NCBI RefSeq assembly: GCF_030817055.1
Contig: NZ_JAUSYV010000001.1
Location: 3,000,001-3,064,000, forward strand
Direction of reading: 5' to 3'
Length of the DNA: 64,000 nt
From: Bacillus sp. V2I10
Lineage (GTDB): Bacteria > Bacillota > Bacilli > Bacillales > Bacillaceae
The notes below the pieces were generated by a model, which did not search any database, was not told the DNA's origin, and worked only from the letters and a program-made list of their open reading frames with translations. How positions within the stretch are numbered: position 1 is the first letter of the stretch; every line of letters starts with the position of its first letter. Shown piece by piece: positions 36,638 to 45,916 of the stretch. Made by a program: the position numbers and the translations under genes.

Positions 36638-36757
36638 ATGTTTTGGCTGAGACTTATTATGGTGACAGGTTTTTCATTAACAGCTGTCAGTCTATTTTTA
36701 TATCAGGGAATTGAGATTATGCATGCATTCACTGATTACTTTACTAAGAACAAATAA
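36638..36757 (+). CDS. 39-residue membrane peptide
   Basis: AAAGGAGGG lies 7 bp before ATG at 36638, a strong site. The peptide begins MFWLRLIMVTGFSLTAVSLF and has one membrane helix and a C-terminal TKNK. It starts 27 bp after the 102-residue gene and ends 6 bp before a terminator. No family recognised; the ribosome site and operon position are the support. Confidence 0.6.
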   Translation: MFWLRLIMVTGFSLTAVSLFLYQGIEIMHAFTDYFTKNK

Positions 36758-36762
36758 AACGA

Positions 36763-36796
36763 AAAGACATCCTCTATTTTCTGAGGATGTCTTTTT
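36763..36796. terminator. Bidirectional terminator between the small genes and parC
   Basis: AAAGACATCCTC pairs with GAGGATGTCTTT around an 8-nt loop, with T runs on both strands' exits; it serves the plus-strand pair and parC. Confidence 0.9.
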
Positions 36797-36805
36797 TATC
36801 ATTAA

Positions 36806-39226
36806 TTATTTCGTTATGCGCCAAACTTCTTTTACAGATCCTGAATCTCCTTCATCTATGAAAAATGAACCGTTGCTGTAACGATCATTTGCTCTTAAGG
36901 TTTTAGGTGCAATTTCTTCAATCTGTCCTTTTTCCGTTTTGATTATAATCGTATCCTCCGGCTGAATGATCTGCATGCCGACTAACCGGTGAGGGTTATT
37001 TTTAAGCTCGCGCAGCATGATCAATCCGCGTTTTGCACGTGAGGTTTTTTCAAATTCCTTGAGTGACATTTTTTTCGCCGCTCCTCTTTGTGTAACGATG
37101 ACAACTTGAGGAATTTCACCGGCTGTAAATGCTGAGCCTCCGACTACGGAATCTCCCTCTTTTAAGTTAATGCCTTTCACACCCGCTGCTCTTGCTCCTA
37201 CAATGTTCACTTCTTCCTCTGAGAACCATAAGCCGTACCCGAACTGTGTAGCGATAAAAAGATCATCTCTGCCAGATGTAACATGCACATCAATCAGGAC
37301 ATCATCATTTTTTAAGTTTACTGCCATCAATGCCTTAGAATATCGTTGTGCTTTGTACAGCTTTAACTCCGTTTTTTTGACCATGCCGTTTTTTGTGACA
37401 AACAGCAAGTATTGTTCAGTGGTAAAGTCTTTGACCGGAATCGCTTTTATCAGCTGTTCATCCCGCTCGAGATTTACGATATTGGCGATATGCTGCCCAA
37501 GGTCCTTCCAGCGGATATCAGGCAATTCATGCACAGGGCAATAGATGTAATTTCCTTTATTTGTAAAGAGAAGGACGACATCAGTTGTATTTACGTCATA
37601 TTTAGCGAGTAAACGGTCTGTTTCCTTCATTCCAAAGTCCTGGCCGTTTGATGCTGCATATGACCGTCCGCTTGTGCGTTTAATGTAGCCGTCTTTCGTC
37701 ACCGTGACGATTACATCTTCTGAAGCGATCATGACTTCAAGATTGATTTTAATCTCCTGAATTTCATTTTCAATGACAGATCTTCTTTCATCAGCATACG
37801 TCTTTTTGATTTTTTTCAGATCTGCTTTGATAACTTGATATAATCTTTTTTCATTATTCAGGATTTCAAGAAGGGCTGTGATTTTTTCATCAAGCTCTTT
37901 TGCTTCATTTTGAAGCGCCGTTATATCCGTATTGGTTAATCGGTATAGCTGCAAGGAGACAATGGCTTCTGCCTGAAGCTCTGTAAACTGAAATTTAGAA
38001 ATTAGGTTATCTTTAGCATCCCGCTTGTCTTTTGAAGCACGAATTGTCGCAATTACTTCATCAAGAATCGAGAGTGCCTTGATTAAACCTTCAACAATAT
38101 GCTGTCTTTCGCGTGCTTTTTGCAAGTCATAGTTGGAGCGGTTAGTAATGACTTCTTTTTGGTGTGCAATATACGCATCTAAGATTGTCGGAAGCGTCAT
38201 TAACGTTGGCCTTCTGTTATGAATGGCAACCATATTGAAATTGTAAGGCACCTGCAAATCACTGTTTTTATAAAGATAGTTCAGGATGCCTTGTGCATCT
38301 GCTTCCTTCTTCAGCTCAACCACGATTCGCATGCCTGTGCGGTCTGTTTCGTCACGGACTTCTGCAATGCCATCCAGCTTCCGTTCAATTCTGAACTCAT
38401 CCATCCGTTTGACAAGATTGGCTTTATTCACTTCAAAAGGGATTTCCGTAATGACGATTTGCTGCTTTCCGCCTCTGATGCTTTCAATTTCTGCTTTTCC
38501 TCTAATGATGATCTTGCCTTTTCCTGTTTCATAGGCTTTCTTAATGCCTTCGATTCCCTGAATGATTCCTCCAGTCGGAAAATCAGGACCATTAATCACC
38601 GTCATTAGCTCATCAACCGAACAGTTCGGCTGATCAATCCTTTTCATGACAGCGTCGATCACTTCACCTAAGTGATGAGGAGGAATATCCGTCGCATAGC
38701 CTGCTGAAATCCCAGTTGAGCCGTTTACGAGCAAATTCGGGTACATGGCAGGCAGGACGAGAGGTTCCTGGCTGGTATCATCAAAGTTTGGCACAAATTC
38801 AACCGTACGTTTATCAATATCACGGAGAAGTTCCGATGCAATCGGAGAAAGCCTTGCTTCTGTGTAACGCATCGCAGCTGGAGGATCTCCGTCGTTGCTT
38901 CCGTTGTTTCCGTGCATTTCAATCAGCAGATTGCGGACCTTCCAATCCTGGCTCATCCTCACCATGGCGTCATATACGGATGTATCTCCATGAGGATGGT
39001 AGTTGCCGATTACGTTACCGACTGTTTTTGCGGATTTGCGGAAGTTTTTGTCATTCGTATTTCCATCCACATGCATTGCATAAAGGATTCTGCGCTGAAC
39101 AGGCTTAAGCCCATCGCGTGCATCAGGCAATGCTCTGTCTTGAATGATGTATTTACTGTAACGCCCAAAACGGTCACCTATCACATCTTCAAGAGGGAGA
39201 TCGCGAAATTTTTCTGGCTGTGTCAT
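36806..39226 (-). CDS. parC: DNA topoisomerase IV subunit A
   Basis: The 806-residue protein starts TQPEKFRDLPLEDVIGDRFG and has the winged-helix region NVIGNYHPHGDTSVYDAMVR near residue 80, the active-site Tyr in AAMRYTEARLS near residue 119, and C-terminal beta-propeller repeats. Together with ParE it decatenates daughter chromosomes. In the quinolone-determining region the Ser of the GDTSVYD motif is kept, so no classical resistance change is visible. It starts 4 bp after the parE stop; the pair is one transcription unit. Confidence 0.95.
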   Translation of the reverse strand: MTQPEKFRDLPLEDVIGDRFGRYSKYIIQDRALPDARDGLKPVQRRILYAMHVDGNTNDKNFRKSAKTVGNVIGNYHPHGDTSVYDAMVRMSQDWKVRNLLIEMHGNNGSNDGDPPAAMRYTEARLSPIASELLRDIDKRTVEFVPNFDDTSQEPLVLPAMYPNLLVNGSTGISAGYATDIPPHHLGEVIDAVMKRIDQPNCSVDELMTVINGPDFPTGGIIQGIEGIKKAYETGKGKIIIRGKAEIESIRGGKQQIVITEIPFEVNKANLVKRMDEFRIERKLDGIAEVRDETDRTGMRIVVELKKEADAQGILNYLYKNSDLQVPYNFNMVAIHNRRPTLMTLPTILDAYIAHQKEVITNRSNYDLQKARERQHIVEGLIKALSILDEVIATIRASKDKRDAKDNLISKFQFTELQAEAIVSLQLYRLTNTDITALQNEAKELDEKITALLEILNNEKRLYQVIKADLKKIKKTYADERRSVIENEIQEIKINLEVMIASEDVIVTVTKDGYIKRTSGRSYAASNGQDFGMKETDRLLAKYDVNTTDVVLLFTNKGNYIYCPVHELPDIRWKDLGQHIANIVNLERDEQLIKAIPVKDFTTEQYLLFVTKNGMVKKTELKLYKAQRYSKALMAVNLKNDDVLIDVHVTSGRDDLFIATQFGYGLWFSEEEVNIVGARAAGVKGINLKEGDSVVGGSAFTAGEIPQVVIVTQRGAAKKMSLKEFEKTSRAKRGLIMLRELKNNPHRLVGMQIIQPEDTIIIKTEKGQIEEIAPKTLRANDRYSNGSFFIDEGDSGSVKEVWRITK

Positions 39227-39230
39227 TTAG

Positions 39231-41201
39231 TTATTCCTCCTCTGCGACGGATAAGTTCTCGTTTTCTAAGATGTTGGTTTCTTCATCTAAGCCAAAAGCT
39301 ACATTGCTTTCTATCCATTTCCGTCTAGGCTCAACTTTGTCACCCATCAATGTTGTGACGCGTCTCTCAGCACGTGCGGCATCGTCAATGCGGACACGGA
39401 TTAATGTTCTAGTCTCGGGATCCATTGTCGTTTCCCACAGCTGATCTGCGTTCATTTCTCCAAGACCTTTGTAGCGCTGAATCATGTAGCCTTTTCCAAC
39501 TTTCTTTAGAACATCCTGAAGCTCTTCATCTGACCAGGCATATTCCACGACCGCTTTTTTTCCTGTTCCTTTGCTGACTTTGTATAAAGGCGGCAGAGCG
39601 ATAAAAACTTTGCCTGCTTCAATGAGCGGCTTCATATAGCGGTAAAAGAAAGTCAAAATCAGCACTTGAATATGCGCTCCGTCTGTATCAGCATCTGTCA
39701 TGATAATGACTTTATCGTAATTGCAATCTTCCACATTAAAATCGGCTCCGACACCTGCTCCGATGGCATGGATGATTGTATTAATCTCTTCATTTTTGAA
39801 AATGTCTGCAAGCTTTGCTTTTTCTGTGTTAATGACTTTTCCGCGCAATGGAAGAACGGCCTGAAAGCGTCTGTCCCGTCCCTGTTTCGCTGAACCGCCG
39901 GCAGAATCACCCTCAACCAGATAAATTTCATTTCTTTGAGGATTTCTGGATTGTGCAGGGGTAAGTTTTCCGCTGAGCGTGGCCTCAGAACGTTTTCTTT
40001 TCTTTCCGCTTCTTGCTTCCTCGCGGGCTTTCCGGGCTGCTTCCCGTGCCTGGAAAGCTTTTATCGCTTTTCTGACAAGCAGCGTGCTTGTCTCCGGGTT
40101 TTCCTCTAAAAAGTAAGCAAGATTTTCCGATACGACAGAATCAACAGCAGATCTTGCCTCACTTGTGCCGAGCTTTCCCTTGGTCTGCCCTTCAAATTGC
40201 AGCAGCTCTTCAGGGATCCGGACGGAAATGATCGCGGAAAGTCCTTCTCGTATATCTGATCCGTCAAGGTTTTTATCTTTTTCTTTCAAAATGCCGACTT
40301 TTCTGGCGTATTCATTAAATGCACGGGTCATGGCCGTTTTCGAACCCGCTTCATGTGTTCCGCCGTCTTTTGTCCGGACGTTATTTACAAACGATAGGAT
40401 ATTCTCTGAGTATCCGTCGTTAAATTGAAAAGCGAATTCAACTTCAATGCTGTTTTGTATTCCTTCAAAGGAGACAACATTGTGCAGGGAATCCTTTTCT
40501 TCATTCAAATAGGAGACAAACGCTTCGATCCCTGTATCGTAGTGGTAAACGTCTTTTGTCTGATTCCGTTCATCAATCAGCTCAATTTTCAGGTCTTTTA
40601 AAAGAAAAGCGGATTCCCGTAAGCGTTCGCTTAATGTCTCAGCGTTATATGTTGTAGTGCTGAATATGGCTGGATCAGGCTTGAAATGAATGATTGTGCC
40701 TGTTTTTCCCGACTTCCCGATTTTCTCTAGAGTTGTTGCAGGTTTACCGCCATTTTCAAATCGCTGTTCATAGACATATCCATCGCGATGGATGGTGACA
40801 ACAACCCATTCTGACAGTGCGTTAACTACAGAGGCACCAACGCCATGGAGCCCGCCGCTTGTTTTATATCCGCCTTGTCCGAATTTCCCTCCGGCATGCA
40901 GAACTGTCATAATAACTTCTGCAGTTGGTTTACCGAGCTTGTGCATCCCTGTTGGCATCCCGCGCCCTTTGTCCTGAACAGACACACTATTATCTTTATG
41001 TATTTTAACAATTATGTGATCACCAAATCCGCCTAATGCTTCATCAACGGAATTATCAACGATTTCATAGACGAGGTGATGCAAGCCTCTCGCATCAGTG
41101 CTGCCGATATACATACCCGGTCTTTTCCGCACTGCTTCTAATCCTTCTAATACTTGAATCGCATCATCATTGTAATCAAACTGCTGCTGCTGCTTATCCA
41201 A
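39231..41201 (-). CDS. parE: DNA topoisomerase IV subunit B
   Basis: The product is about 656 residues from TTG at 41201, preferred because GAAAGGAG lies 10 bp upstream and the length then matches B. subtilis ParE; the open frame goes 12 codons further. GHKL ATPase motifs are YEIVDNSVDEAL and DKGRGMPTGMH; the TOPRIM domain has LVEGDSAGGSAKQGRDR and IIMTDADTDGAHIQ; PLRGKVINTEKAK is present. The protein supplies ATP-driven strand passage to topoisomerase IV. The motif after TOPRIM (MQRYKGLGEMN) is intact. Confidence 0.95.
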   Translation of the reverse strand: MDKQQQQFDYNDDAIQVLEGLEAVRKRPGMYIGSTDARGLHHLVYEIVDNSVDEALGGFGDHIIVKIHKDNSVSVQDKGRGMPTGMHKLGKPTAEVIMTVLHAGGKFGQGGYKTSGGLHGVGASVVNALSEWVVVTIHRDGYVYEQRFENGGKPATTLEKIGKSGKTGTIIHFKPDPAIFSTTTYNAETLSERLRESAFLLKDLKIELIDERNQTKDVYHYDTGIEAFVSYLNEEKDSLHNVVSFEGIQNSIEVEFAFQFNDGYSENILSFVNNVRTKDGGTHEAGSKTAMTRAFNEYARKVGILKEKDKNLDGSDIREGLSAIISVRIPEELLQFEGQTKGKLGTSEARSAVDSVVSENLAYFLEENPETSTLLVRKAIKAFQAREAARKAREEARSGKKRKRSEATLSGKLTPAQSRNPQRNEIYLVEGDSAGGSAKQGRDRRFQAVLPLRGKVINTEKAKLADIFKNEEINTIIHAIGAGVGADFNVEDCNYDKVIIMTDADTDGAHIQVLILTFFYRYMKPLIEAGKVFIALPPLYKVSKGTGKKAVVEYAWSDEELQDVLKKVGKGYMIQRYKGLGEMNADQLWETTMDPETRTLIRVRIDDAARAERRVTTLMGDKVEPRRKWIESNVAFGLDEETNILENENLSVAEEE

Positions 41202-41535
41202 ACGATTTAAGCTCCTTTCAAAAAAAACAAATGTCACGTAAGAGATTGCTGCATATTAAGAACGTATGTTTCTATAATCATATCTTACCATCAGGCAACG
41301 TGACAAGACCTGCACCTTTACTCTTTTTCAAGTTTACCATTGTTTAGAAAAAGTAGCGTATAAAAATAAATACCCAAGCTATATTTTATCTGTTGCTGAA
41401 AATTTCGCAAACTAAATCTTAGCAGATGCACGCTAAAATTGAAAATATTTTGGAAAAATGTTGAATTTGCTCCCTTTTTAGACATAACATAATGATATAT
41501 CAGATTGATACATCAATCCATAAGGAGGCCTCACA
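41202..41535. promoter_or_regulatory. Divergent promoter region of parE and a PadR gene, with a candidate operator
   Basis: Two near-palindromic decamers, TGATATATCA at 41493-41502 and TGATACATCA at 41506-41515, lie just before the PadR ribosome binding site (AAGGAGG). PadR repressors bind such ATA-rich dyads and often regulate themselves. The rest of the region is AT-rich and gene-free and should hold the parE promoter. Confidence 0.5.
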
Positions 41536-42132
41536 TTGTCGATTGAACACTCTATTTTAGCCGTCATCAGTTTTACTCCCGCTACAGGGTACGATATAAA
41601 AAGTGAATTTGAGACCAAAGCTTCAAGTCTTTTTTGGGGAATGAGCTATGGGAGCATCTATCCCAAGCTTAAAAACCTGGAGGAGAACGGCTACATTTAC
41701 TCTGTTTCAAAAGAACATGGCGGCCGGCAGAAAAAGCAATATGAACTGACGAAAAAAGGCTGGATTGAACTTGAAAACTGGCTGTCTGAAGCCCCGTCCT
41801 ATCCATCTGTGAAAGATGAATTATTTATGAAATTGGCAGCATGGCATTCAGAAATGGACGAAGATCTTCTAGTATCCCATCTAGAGAAAAGAAAAGAAGA
41901 GAGTACAGAGCTGCTTCAATACGTCCGCCATTGGCAGCAAAACGGCACTTCATTTATTTCAAGTATCGGAATGATCGGCATCCGCTATGCAGAAATGAAA
42001 TTGGAAACTGAAATCCGCTGGATAATTGAATCTGTTGAACAATTAAAAAATGGTGCTCTGCCGTCATCACAAGACCCCCGCGGCATAGAGCAAAAGCTTC
42101 TTAAACGGCGCAAGAGCAAGTTGAATTCATGA
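41536..42132 (+). CDS. PadR-family transcription regulator
   Basis: The 198-residue protein begins (TTG start, GGAGG 7 bp upstream) with IEHSILAVISFTPATGYDIKSEF and has the winged helix YGSIYPKLKNLEENGYIY plus the basic wing HGGRQKKQYELTKKG. The C-terminal Vir-type domain (LFMKLAAWH and onward) mediates dimerisation. Regulators of this group usually control an adjacent efflux gene; here the next frame overlaps the stop by 4 bp but is a broken MFS transporter. The regulator itself looks intact. It is inserted between parE and yneT, which are neighbours in B. subtilis. Confidence 0.9.
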   Translation: MSIEHSILAVISFTPATGYDIKSEFETKASSLFWGMSYGSIYPKLKNLEENGYIYSVSKEHGGRQKKQYELTKKGWIELENWLSEAPSYPSVKDELFMKLAAWHSEMDEDLLVSHLEKRKEESTELLQYVRHWQQNGTSFISSIGMIGIRYAEMKLETEIRWIIESVEQLKNGALPSSQDPRGIEQKLLKRRKSKLNS

Positions 42133-42744
42133 ATTTACAGGGGGTTGGAGCAATTGCAGCATTTATAACAATTATGGCACTTCCCTGGGCTTTTATTGGA
42201 CCTTTTTCAAGCGTCTTTGTTGATTGGCTGCCGAAAAAGAAGGTAATGTTGTTTTGTATATTTATGATGGAAGCTAGGGGGTTGACATAAGTGCTGCAGG
42301 TATTGGCAGCGTGGTCGCTCTTTCTTAATGGGACGATAGACTCCATTCACTTCGCTTTATGGCAATGGCTGCTTTCTTTCGCATCATCATAATTGTGCTT
42401 ACAGGGCTCGGAGGATTAAAAATATTTGTATTGGATCATTGGATTTGACAGGTGCGTTCATGTTAGGTCTGTTTGGTTCAGTTCTGCCAATCCTTTTAGT
42501 AATTTGCTGCAGTCTGAAACCCCTAAAGAACTCACAGGCAGAGTATCCGCTGCAGCCATGGCTCTGCAAAAACTCGCTATGCTTTTTGCTCCAGCTGCGG
42601 GATCCATAATTTCTAATTGGATTTGCCCTGCAAGCGTGCTGGTGTTGCAGGTTCTGCACGATGTTTTAGGGGCAATTGCTGCATTTTACAAACCATCACT
42701 TTCTCCAAAGCATTCTGGCATAAGAAAATCACAGGGTCATCCCC
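42129..42744 (+). pseudogene. MFS efflux transporter, heavily decayed
   Basis: The first frame begins at an ATG overlapping the PadR stop and reads GPFSSVFVDWLPKKKVMLF, the typical MFS loop between helices 2 and 3, before a stop near 42290. Later pieces in other frames read TGAFMLGLFGSVLPILLVICC and QSETPKELTGRVSAAAMALQ, again MFS. Only about 205 codons of the usual 400 remain, so a large internal deletion and several frameshifts have occurred. It was probably the target of the PadR protein. Confidence 0.82.
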
Positions 42745-42752
42745 TGTGATTT
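42726..42752. terminator. Bidirectional terminator between the MFS remnant and yneT
   Basis: AAATCACAGGG and CCCTGTGATTT form an 11-bp stem with a 5-nt loop; it directly abuts the yneT stop codon. Confidence 0.8.
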
Positions 42753-43165
42753 CATTTTGTTAAAGCATGTTCTACTTTAATGCAGCGGTCCATGATTACC
42801 GTGGAGCCTTTATCCTTCAATAAATGATAGGCATCCTCATTTACGAGACCTAATTGAGCCCAGAAAACGTCTGCATCAATCTCTAAAAATTCCTCTGCAA
42901 CAGGGAGCAAATGCTCTGACCTGCGAAATACATTCACAATGTCAATATGACCGTCAATATCTTTTAAAGAGCCCACTGCTTTCACTCCCAGCGCTTCTTT
43001 GATTGTCGGATTCACCGGAATAATTTCATATCCTGCATCCTGCATTGCTTTACTGACCATGTAAGAAGTGCGCTCAGGCTGATCTGACAGGCCCACGACA
43101 GCGATTCGTTTGCTCTTTTTTAATATTTTTCCAATTTCTTCTCTCGATGGGATGGATATACTCAT
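42752..43165 (-). CDS. yneT: CoA-binding Rossmann-fold protein YneT
   Basis: The 137-residue protein is a single CoA-binding domain: RIAVVGLSDQPERTSYMVSKAMQ near residue 20, YEIIPVNPTIKEALGVKAVG, DIVNVFRRSEHLLPVAEE and VFWAQLGLVNEDA. Such stand-alone domains resemble the nucleotide-binding part of succinyl-CoA synthetase; their role is not settled. The location between plsY and parE is that of yneT in B. subtilis. It is divergent from plsY. Confidence 0.88.
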   Translation of the reverse strand: MSISIPSREEIGKILKKSKRIAVVGLSDQPERTSYMVSKAMQDAGYEIIPVNPTIKEALGVKAVGSLKDIDGHIDIVNVFRRSEHLLPVAEEFLEIDADVFWAQLGLVNEDAYHLLKDKGSTVIMDRCIKVEHALTK

Positions 43166-43280
43166 AGTTTAAAACTCCTTCTGTATGATTTTTTTTGTTT
43201 CTTTTTTATGACGTAGTCTTAAGTGCTAGTTACATGATAAAATAGTTTTATTCAAAAATAAATTAAGGAGAGCGGATCCA

Positions 43281-43865
43281 TTGATTATTGCAGCCATTAT
43301 TATTTTAGCTTATTTACTCGGTTCCATTCCTTCTGGCCTGATCGTCGGGAAAGTCGGTTACGGAATTGACATTCGTGAACATGGGAGCGGGAATCTGGGA
43401 GGAACGAATACATTCCGCACTCTTGGTGTAAAAGCAGGACTGCTTGTAACCAGTGCGGATATTCTAAAAGGAACGCTTGCAGCATCCCTCCCATTCTTTT
43501 TTGGTATAGAGAACGTGCATCCGCTGCTGATCGGAATCTTCGCTGTCATTGGCCATACGTACCCGCTGTTTGCCAATTTCAAAGGCGGAAAGGCAGTTGC
43601 TACCTCAGGCGGTATTCTCTTGTTCTCAGCACCGCTGATGTTCATAACGATGCTTGCTGTCTTCTTCCTGTTCCTATACTTATCAAAGTATGTATCACTG
43701 TCATCCATGCTCACAGGCATCTATGCAATCATTTTCAGCATTTTCATCGGTGACCCGGTTTTAATTGCAGTCGTCAGCGTTCTGTCCCTGTTTGTTATAT
43801 ACCGTCATCGCGCAAATATTAAACGTATCAGAGATAAAACAGAACCTAAAGTAAAATGGATTTAA
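43281..43865 (+). CDS. plsY: Glycerol-3-phosphate acyltransferase PlsY
   Basis: The 194-residue membrane protein has the three PlsY motifs: AYLLGSIPSGLIVGKV, EHGSGNLGGTNTFRTLG near residue 33, and ANFKGGKAVATSGG near residue 100 with GHTYPLFANF just before it. It transfers acyl groups from acyl-phosphate to glycerol 3-phosphate in the first step of phospholipid synthesis. The TTG start has GGAGAG 9 bp upstream. It matches yneS of B. subtilis in place and orientation and is followed by its own terminator. Confidence 0.94.
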   Translation: MIIAAIIILAYLLGSIPSGLIVGKVGYGIDIREHGSGNLGGTNTFRTLGVKAGLLVTSADILKGTLAASLPFFFGIENVHPLLIGIFAVIGHTYPLFANFKGGKAVATSGGILLFSAPLMFITMLAVFFLFLYLSKYVSLSSMLTGIYAIIFSIFIGDPVLIAVVSVLSLFVIYRHRANIKRIRDKTEPKVKWI

Positions 43866-43888
43866 AGCTGCCCGAGGGCAGCTTTTTT
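43864..43888 (+). terminator. plsY terminator
   Basis: AAAGCTGCCC and GGGCAGCTTT form a 10-bp stem with loop GA, followed by TTTTC; the stop codon lies within the stem's foot. Confidence 0.88.
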
Positions 43889-44094
43889 CATGTATTAAGA
43901 CGGGCATTAATAGCATGCAGAAGACCCTTTATCCCCTGCCAGAACGGCAGCCCATAATACTCCCCTAACCTGTCCGGCTGGTTCTGACCAGGGCTCTTGC
44001 TTTTTTCTGATGTTCGGTCCGATCTAAATAAGATTTCCTTTTTTTATCCTATCGTTTATGATAATAAAAAAGATCATTAATAGGAGAATATGAC

Positions 44095-45219
44095 ATGATG
44101 AAGAAATGGATCCTCTCAGCTGCCGTTCTGCTAGCCTCGATCGGTGCAGCATTCTTTCTTTTGGCAGAGCCGCAGGAAGATACAGAATACCCTGTGAAAG
44201 CGCATTCCGGAATGAATATGACTCAGCAGCCCAAATCATTCAGATCCGCTGTTACACTCTCAGCGTTTGGAGATATATTGATCCACGGGCGCGTATATAA
44301 CGATGCAAAAACAGGCAGCGGCACTTATGATTTCAAACCAATGATAAAAGATGTAAAACCTTTGATCGGCAAGAGCGACATCACATTCGCCAATCAGGAA
44401 ACAATGATTGGCGGCACTGAAATTGGTTTGTCCACTTATCCTTCTTTTAACAGCCCGTTTGAGGTTGTGGATGCATTTCAGGATGCCGGTGTTGACATAG
44501 CGGGAATTGCCAACAACCACACGCTTGACCGCGGCGAGAAGGCCATATTAAACGCGACTGACCGCTATGATGAAATCGGGATGCCTTATGTTGGAAGCTA
44601 CCGGAACAGCCAAGATGCAGATACACCACGGGTAATCAATAAAAATGGCGTGAAATTAGGGTTTCTGGCTTATACATACGGAACAAACGGCATTCCTGTT
44701 CCAGAGGGAAAACCTCATCTCGTTAATTTAATTGATAAACCCAAAATGATAAAAGATATTGAAGAAATGAAGAAGCTTTCAGACGCCGTCATCGTAAGCA
44801 TGCACTGGGGGGTAGAATATATCCGTCTTCCAAACGAGGAACAGCAGGAGTTGGCAAAGTTTTTGGCGGATCAGGGTGTTGATTTAGTGATTGGACATCA
44901 TCCCCACGTCCTTCAGCCAATGGAATGGGTAGAAGGTCAAAATGGCAAAAAAACCTTTGTCATCTACTCTTTAGGAAACTTCTTATCAGGTCAAGTTGGT
45001 GAATACAAAGAAATTGGCGGAATTTTCTCCATAAAAATAACGAAAGAACTTTCAAAAGGAACAAAAAAAATGGAGCTGACTGAGCCGGGCTTTGTTCCGA
45101 CAATTGTCGTCAATCAAAACAACCGTGCATACCGCGTAAAAGAACTGAAAAATGTTGATCAGGCTCAAAATAAAGCGATACAAGAGCATATGTTCCAAAA
45201 TTTAAATGAAGAAAATTAA
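44095..45219 (+). CDS. CapA-family (poly-gamma-glutamate capsule-like) phosphoesterase-fold protein
   Basis: The 374-residue protein has an N-terminal membrane anchor (KWILSAAVLLASIGAAFFLL) and a PGA_cap domain with LSAFGDILIHGRV, FANQETMIGG, DIAGIANNHTLDRG, VSMHWGVEY, DLVIGHHPHVLQPME and VIYSLGNFLSGQ, the metal-site loops of CapA/PgsA. CapA proteins are tied to poly-gamma-glutamate capsule export. No pgsB or pgsC gene is present here, so this stand-alone member may have another envelope role. AGGAG precedes ATG-ATG at 44095. Confidence 0.87.
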   Translation: MMKKWILSAAVLLASIGAAFFLLAEPQEDTEYPVKAHSGMNMTQQPKSFRSAVTLSAFGDILIHGRVYNDAKTGSGTYDFKPMIKDVKPLIGKSDITFANQETMIGGTEIGLSTYPSFNSPFEVVDAFQDAGVDIAGIANNHTLDRGEKAILNATDRYDEIGMPYVGSYRNSQDADTPRVINKNGVKLGFLAYTYGTNGIPVPEGKPHLVNLIDKPKMIKDIEEMKKLSDAVIVSMHWGVEYIRLPNEEQQELAKFLADQGVDLVIGHHPHVLQPMEWVEGQNGKKTFVIYSLGNFLSGQVGEYKEIGGIFSIKITKELSKGTKKMELTEPGFVPTIVVNQNNRAYRVKELKNVDQAQNKAIQEHMFQNLNEEN

Positions 45220-45291
45220 AAGAATTTTGCCGTGTTTTGTTTTTGATTTGCCTTTTCGTGGTATCGTATGAGAGAAGGAGTGATACTCAGG

Positions 45292-45594
45292 ATGAACATA
45301 CATATTAGTGACAAAGCGGCAGAGTGGTATCAGAATGAAATGAATGTTGCAAGCGGGGATTCGTTTCGATTTTTTGTCCGATACGGAGGCAGCAGCACCA
45401 TTCAAAAAGGTTTTTCATTAGGTGTAATAAAAGATCAGCCAAAGGAAGCTGGTGCAAAAACAGAAAAAAACGGCATTACCTTTTTTATTGAAGAAAGTGA
45501 CATTTGGTATTTTGATCAAAACGACTTGGTGATTGACTTTGACGAAGAAAAAAAGGAACCCGTTTTTGATTATAAAAAAGCCGCAGATAACTAA
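45292..45594 (+). CDS. yneR: HesB/IscA-like protein YneR
   Basis: I place the start at ATG 45292 (AAGGAG 12 bp upstream), giving 100 residues. NIHISDKAAEWYQNEM opens the HesB-like fold, followed by FFVRYGGSSTIQKGFSLGV. The conserved cysteines of iron-sulphur carriers are absent, as is typical of the YneR/YfhF group, so Fe-S transfer is doubtful. Its position near plsY and yneQ agrees with B. subtilis. Confidence 0.85.
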   Translation: MNIHISDKAAEWYQNEMNVASGDSFRFFVRYGGSSTIQKGFSLGVIKDQPKEAGAKTEKNGITFFIEESDIWYFDQNDLVIDFDEEKKEPVFDYKKAADN

Positions 45595-45607
45595 TCTGCG
45601 GTTTTTT
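45581..45607. terminator. Convergent terminator for yneR and yneQ
   Basis: CCGCAGAT and ATCTGCGG form the stem around TAACT/TAGTT, with T or A runs on both sides; it overlaps the last codons of yneR. Confidence 0.85.
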
Positions 45608-45914
45608 AACGTAATTTGAAACGTTCAATGTGGTCAGTCAGGTTATGTGCCTCTAAGACTTTGAGCTGTACCGCTCCCATCAAGTCAAAATGCGGATAAT
45701 CCTTGTTGTGATGAATCCACTCTTTCTTTAATCCAAACGTTTCTCCCCACTCGATGAGCTTGGACAAATCAGAGCACCCGGCTTTTGTAACAGCATGTGA
45801 AGCAGGAAATCTTGGGTCAGTCCAAAAATGGGTCAGAAATGCAAGCTCTCCTTTTCCTACTCGTGCTTTCCAATCCGCCAGTTCCTTGCGCTTAATTCCA
45901 AATGCCACAGACAT
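45606..45914 (-). CDS. yneQ: Conserved protein YneQ
   Basis: The 102-residue soluble protein (MSVAFGIKRKELADWKARVG, FLTHFWTDPRFPASHAVTKAG, HHNKDYPHFDLMG) matches YneQ by size and position, 2 bp downstream of yneP in the same orientation. The function of the family is unknown. Several conserved aromatic, His and Asp residues (HFW, HHNKDYPHFD) suggest a small ligand or metal site, which is speculation. Confidence 0.8.
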   Translation of the reverse strand: MSVAFGIKRKELADWKARVGKGELAFLTHFWTDPRFPASHAVTKAGCSDLSKLIEWGETFGLKKEWIHHNKDYPHFDLMGAVQLKVLEAHNLTDHIERFKLR

Positions 45915-45916
45915 CC

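Noticed and set aside
38950..39000. ParC quinolone-resistance region as a possible resistance mutation
   Set aside because: The Ser of the GDTSVYD motif is present; the Asp in place of Glu four residues before AMVR is a conservative difference that I cannot tell from the normal sequence of the genus.
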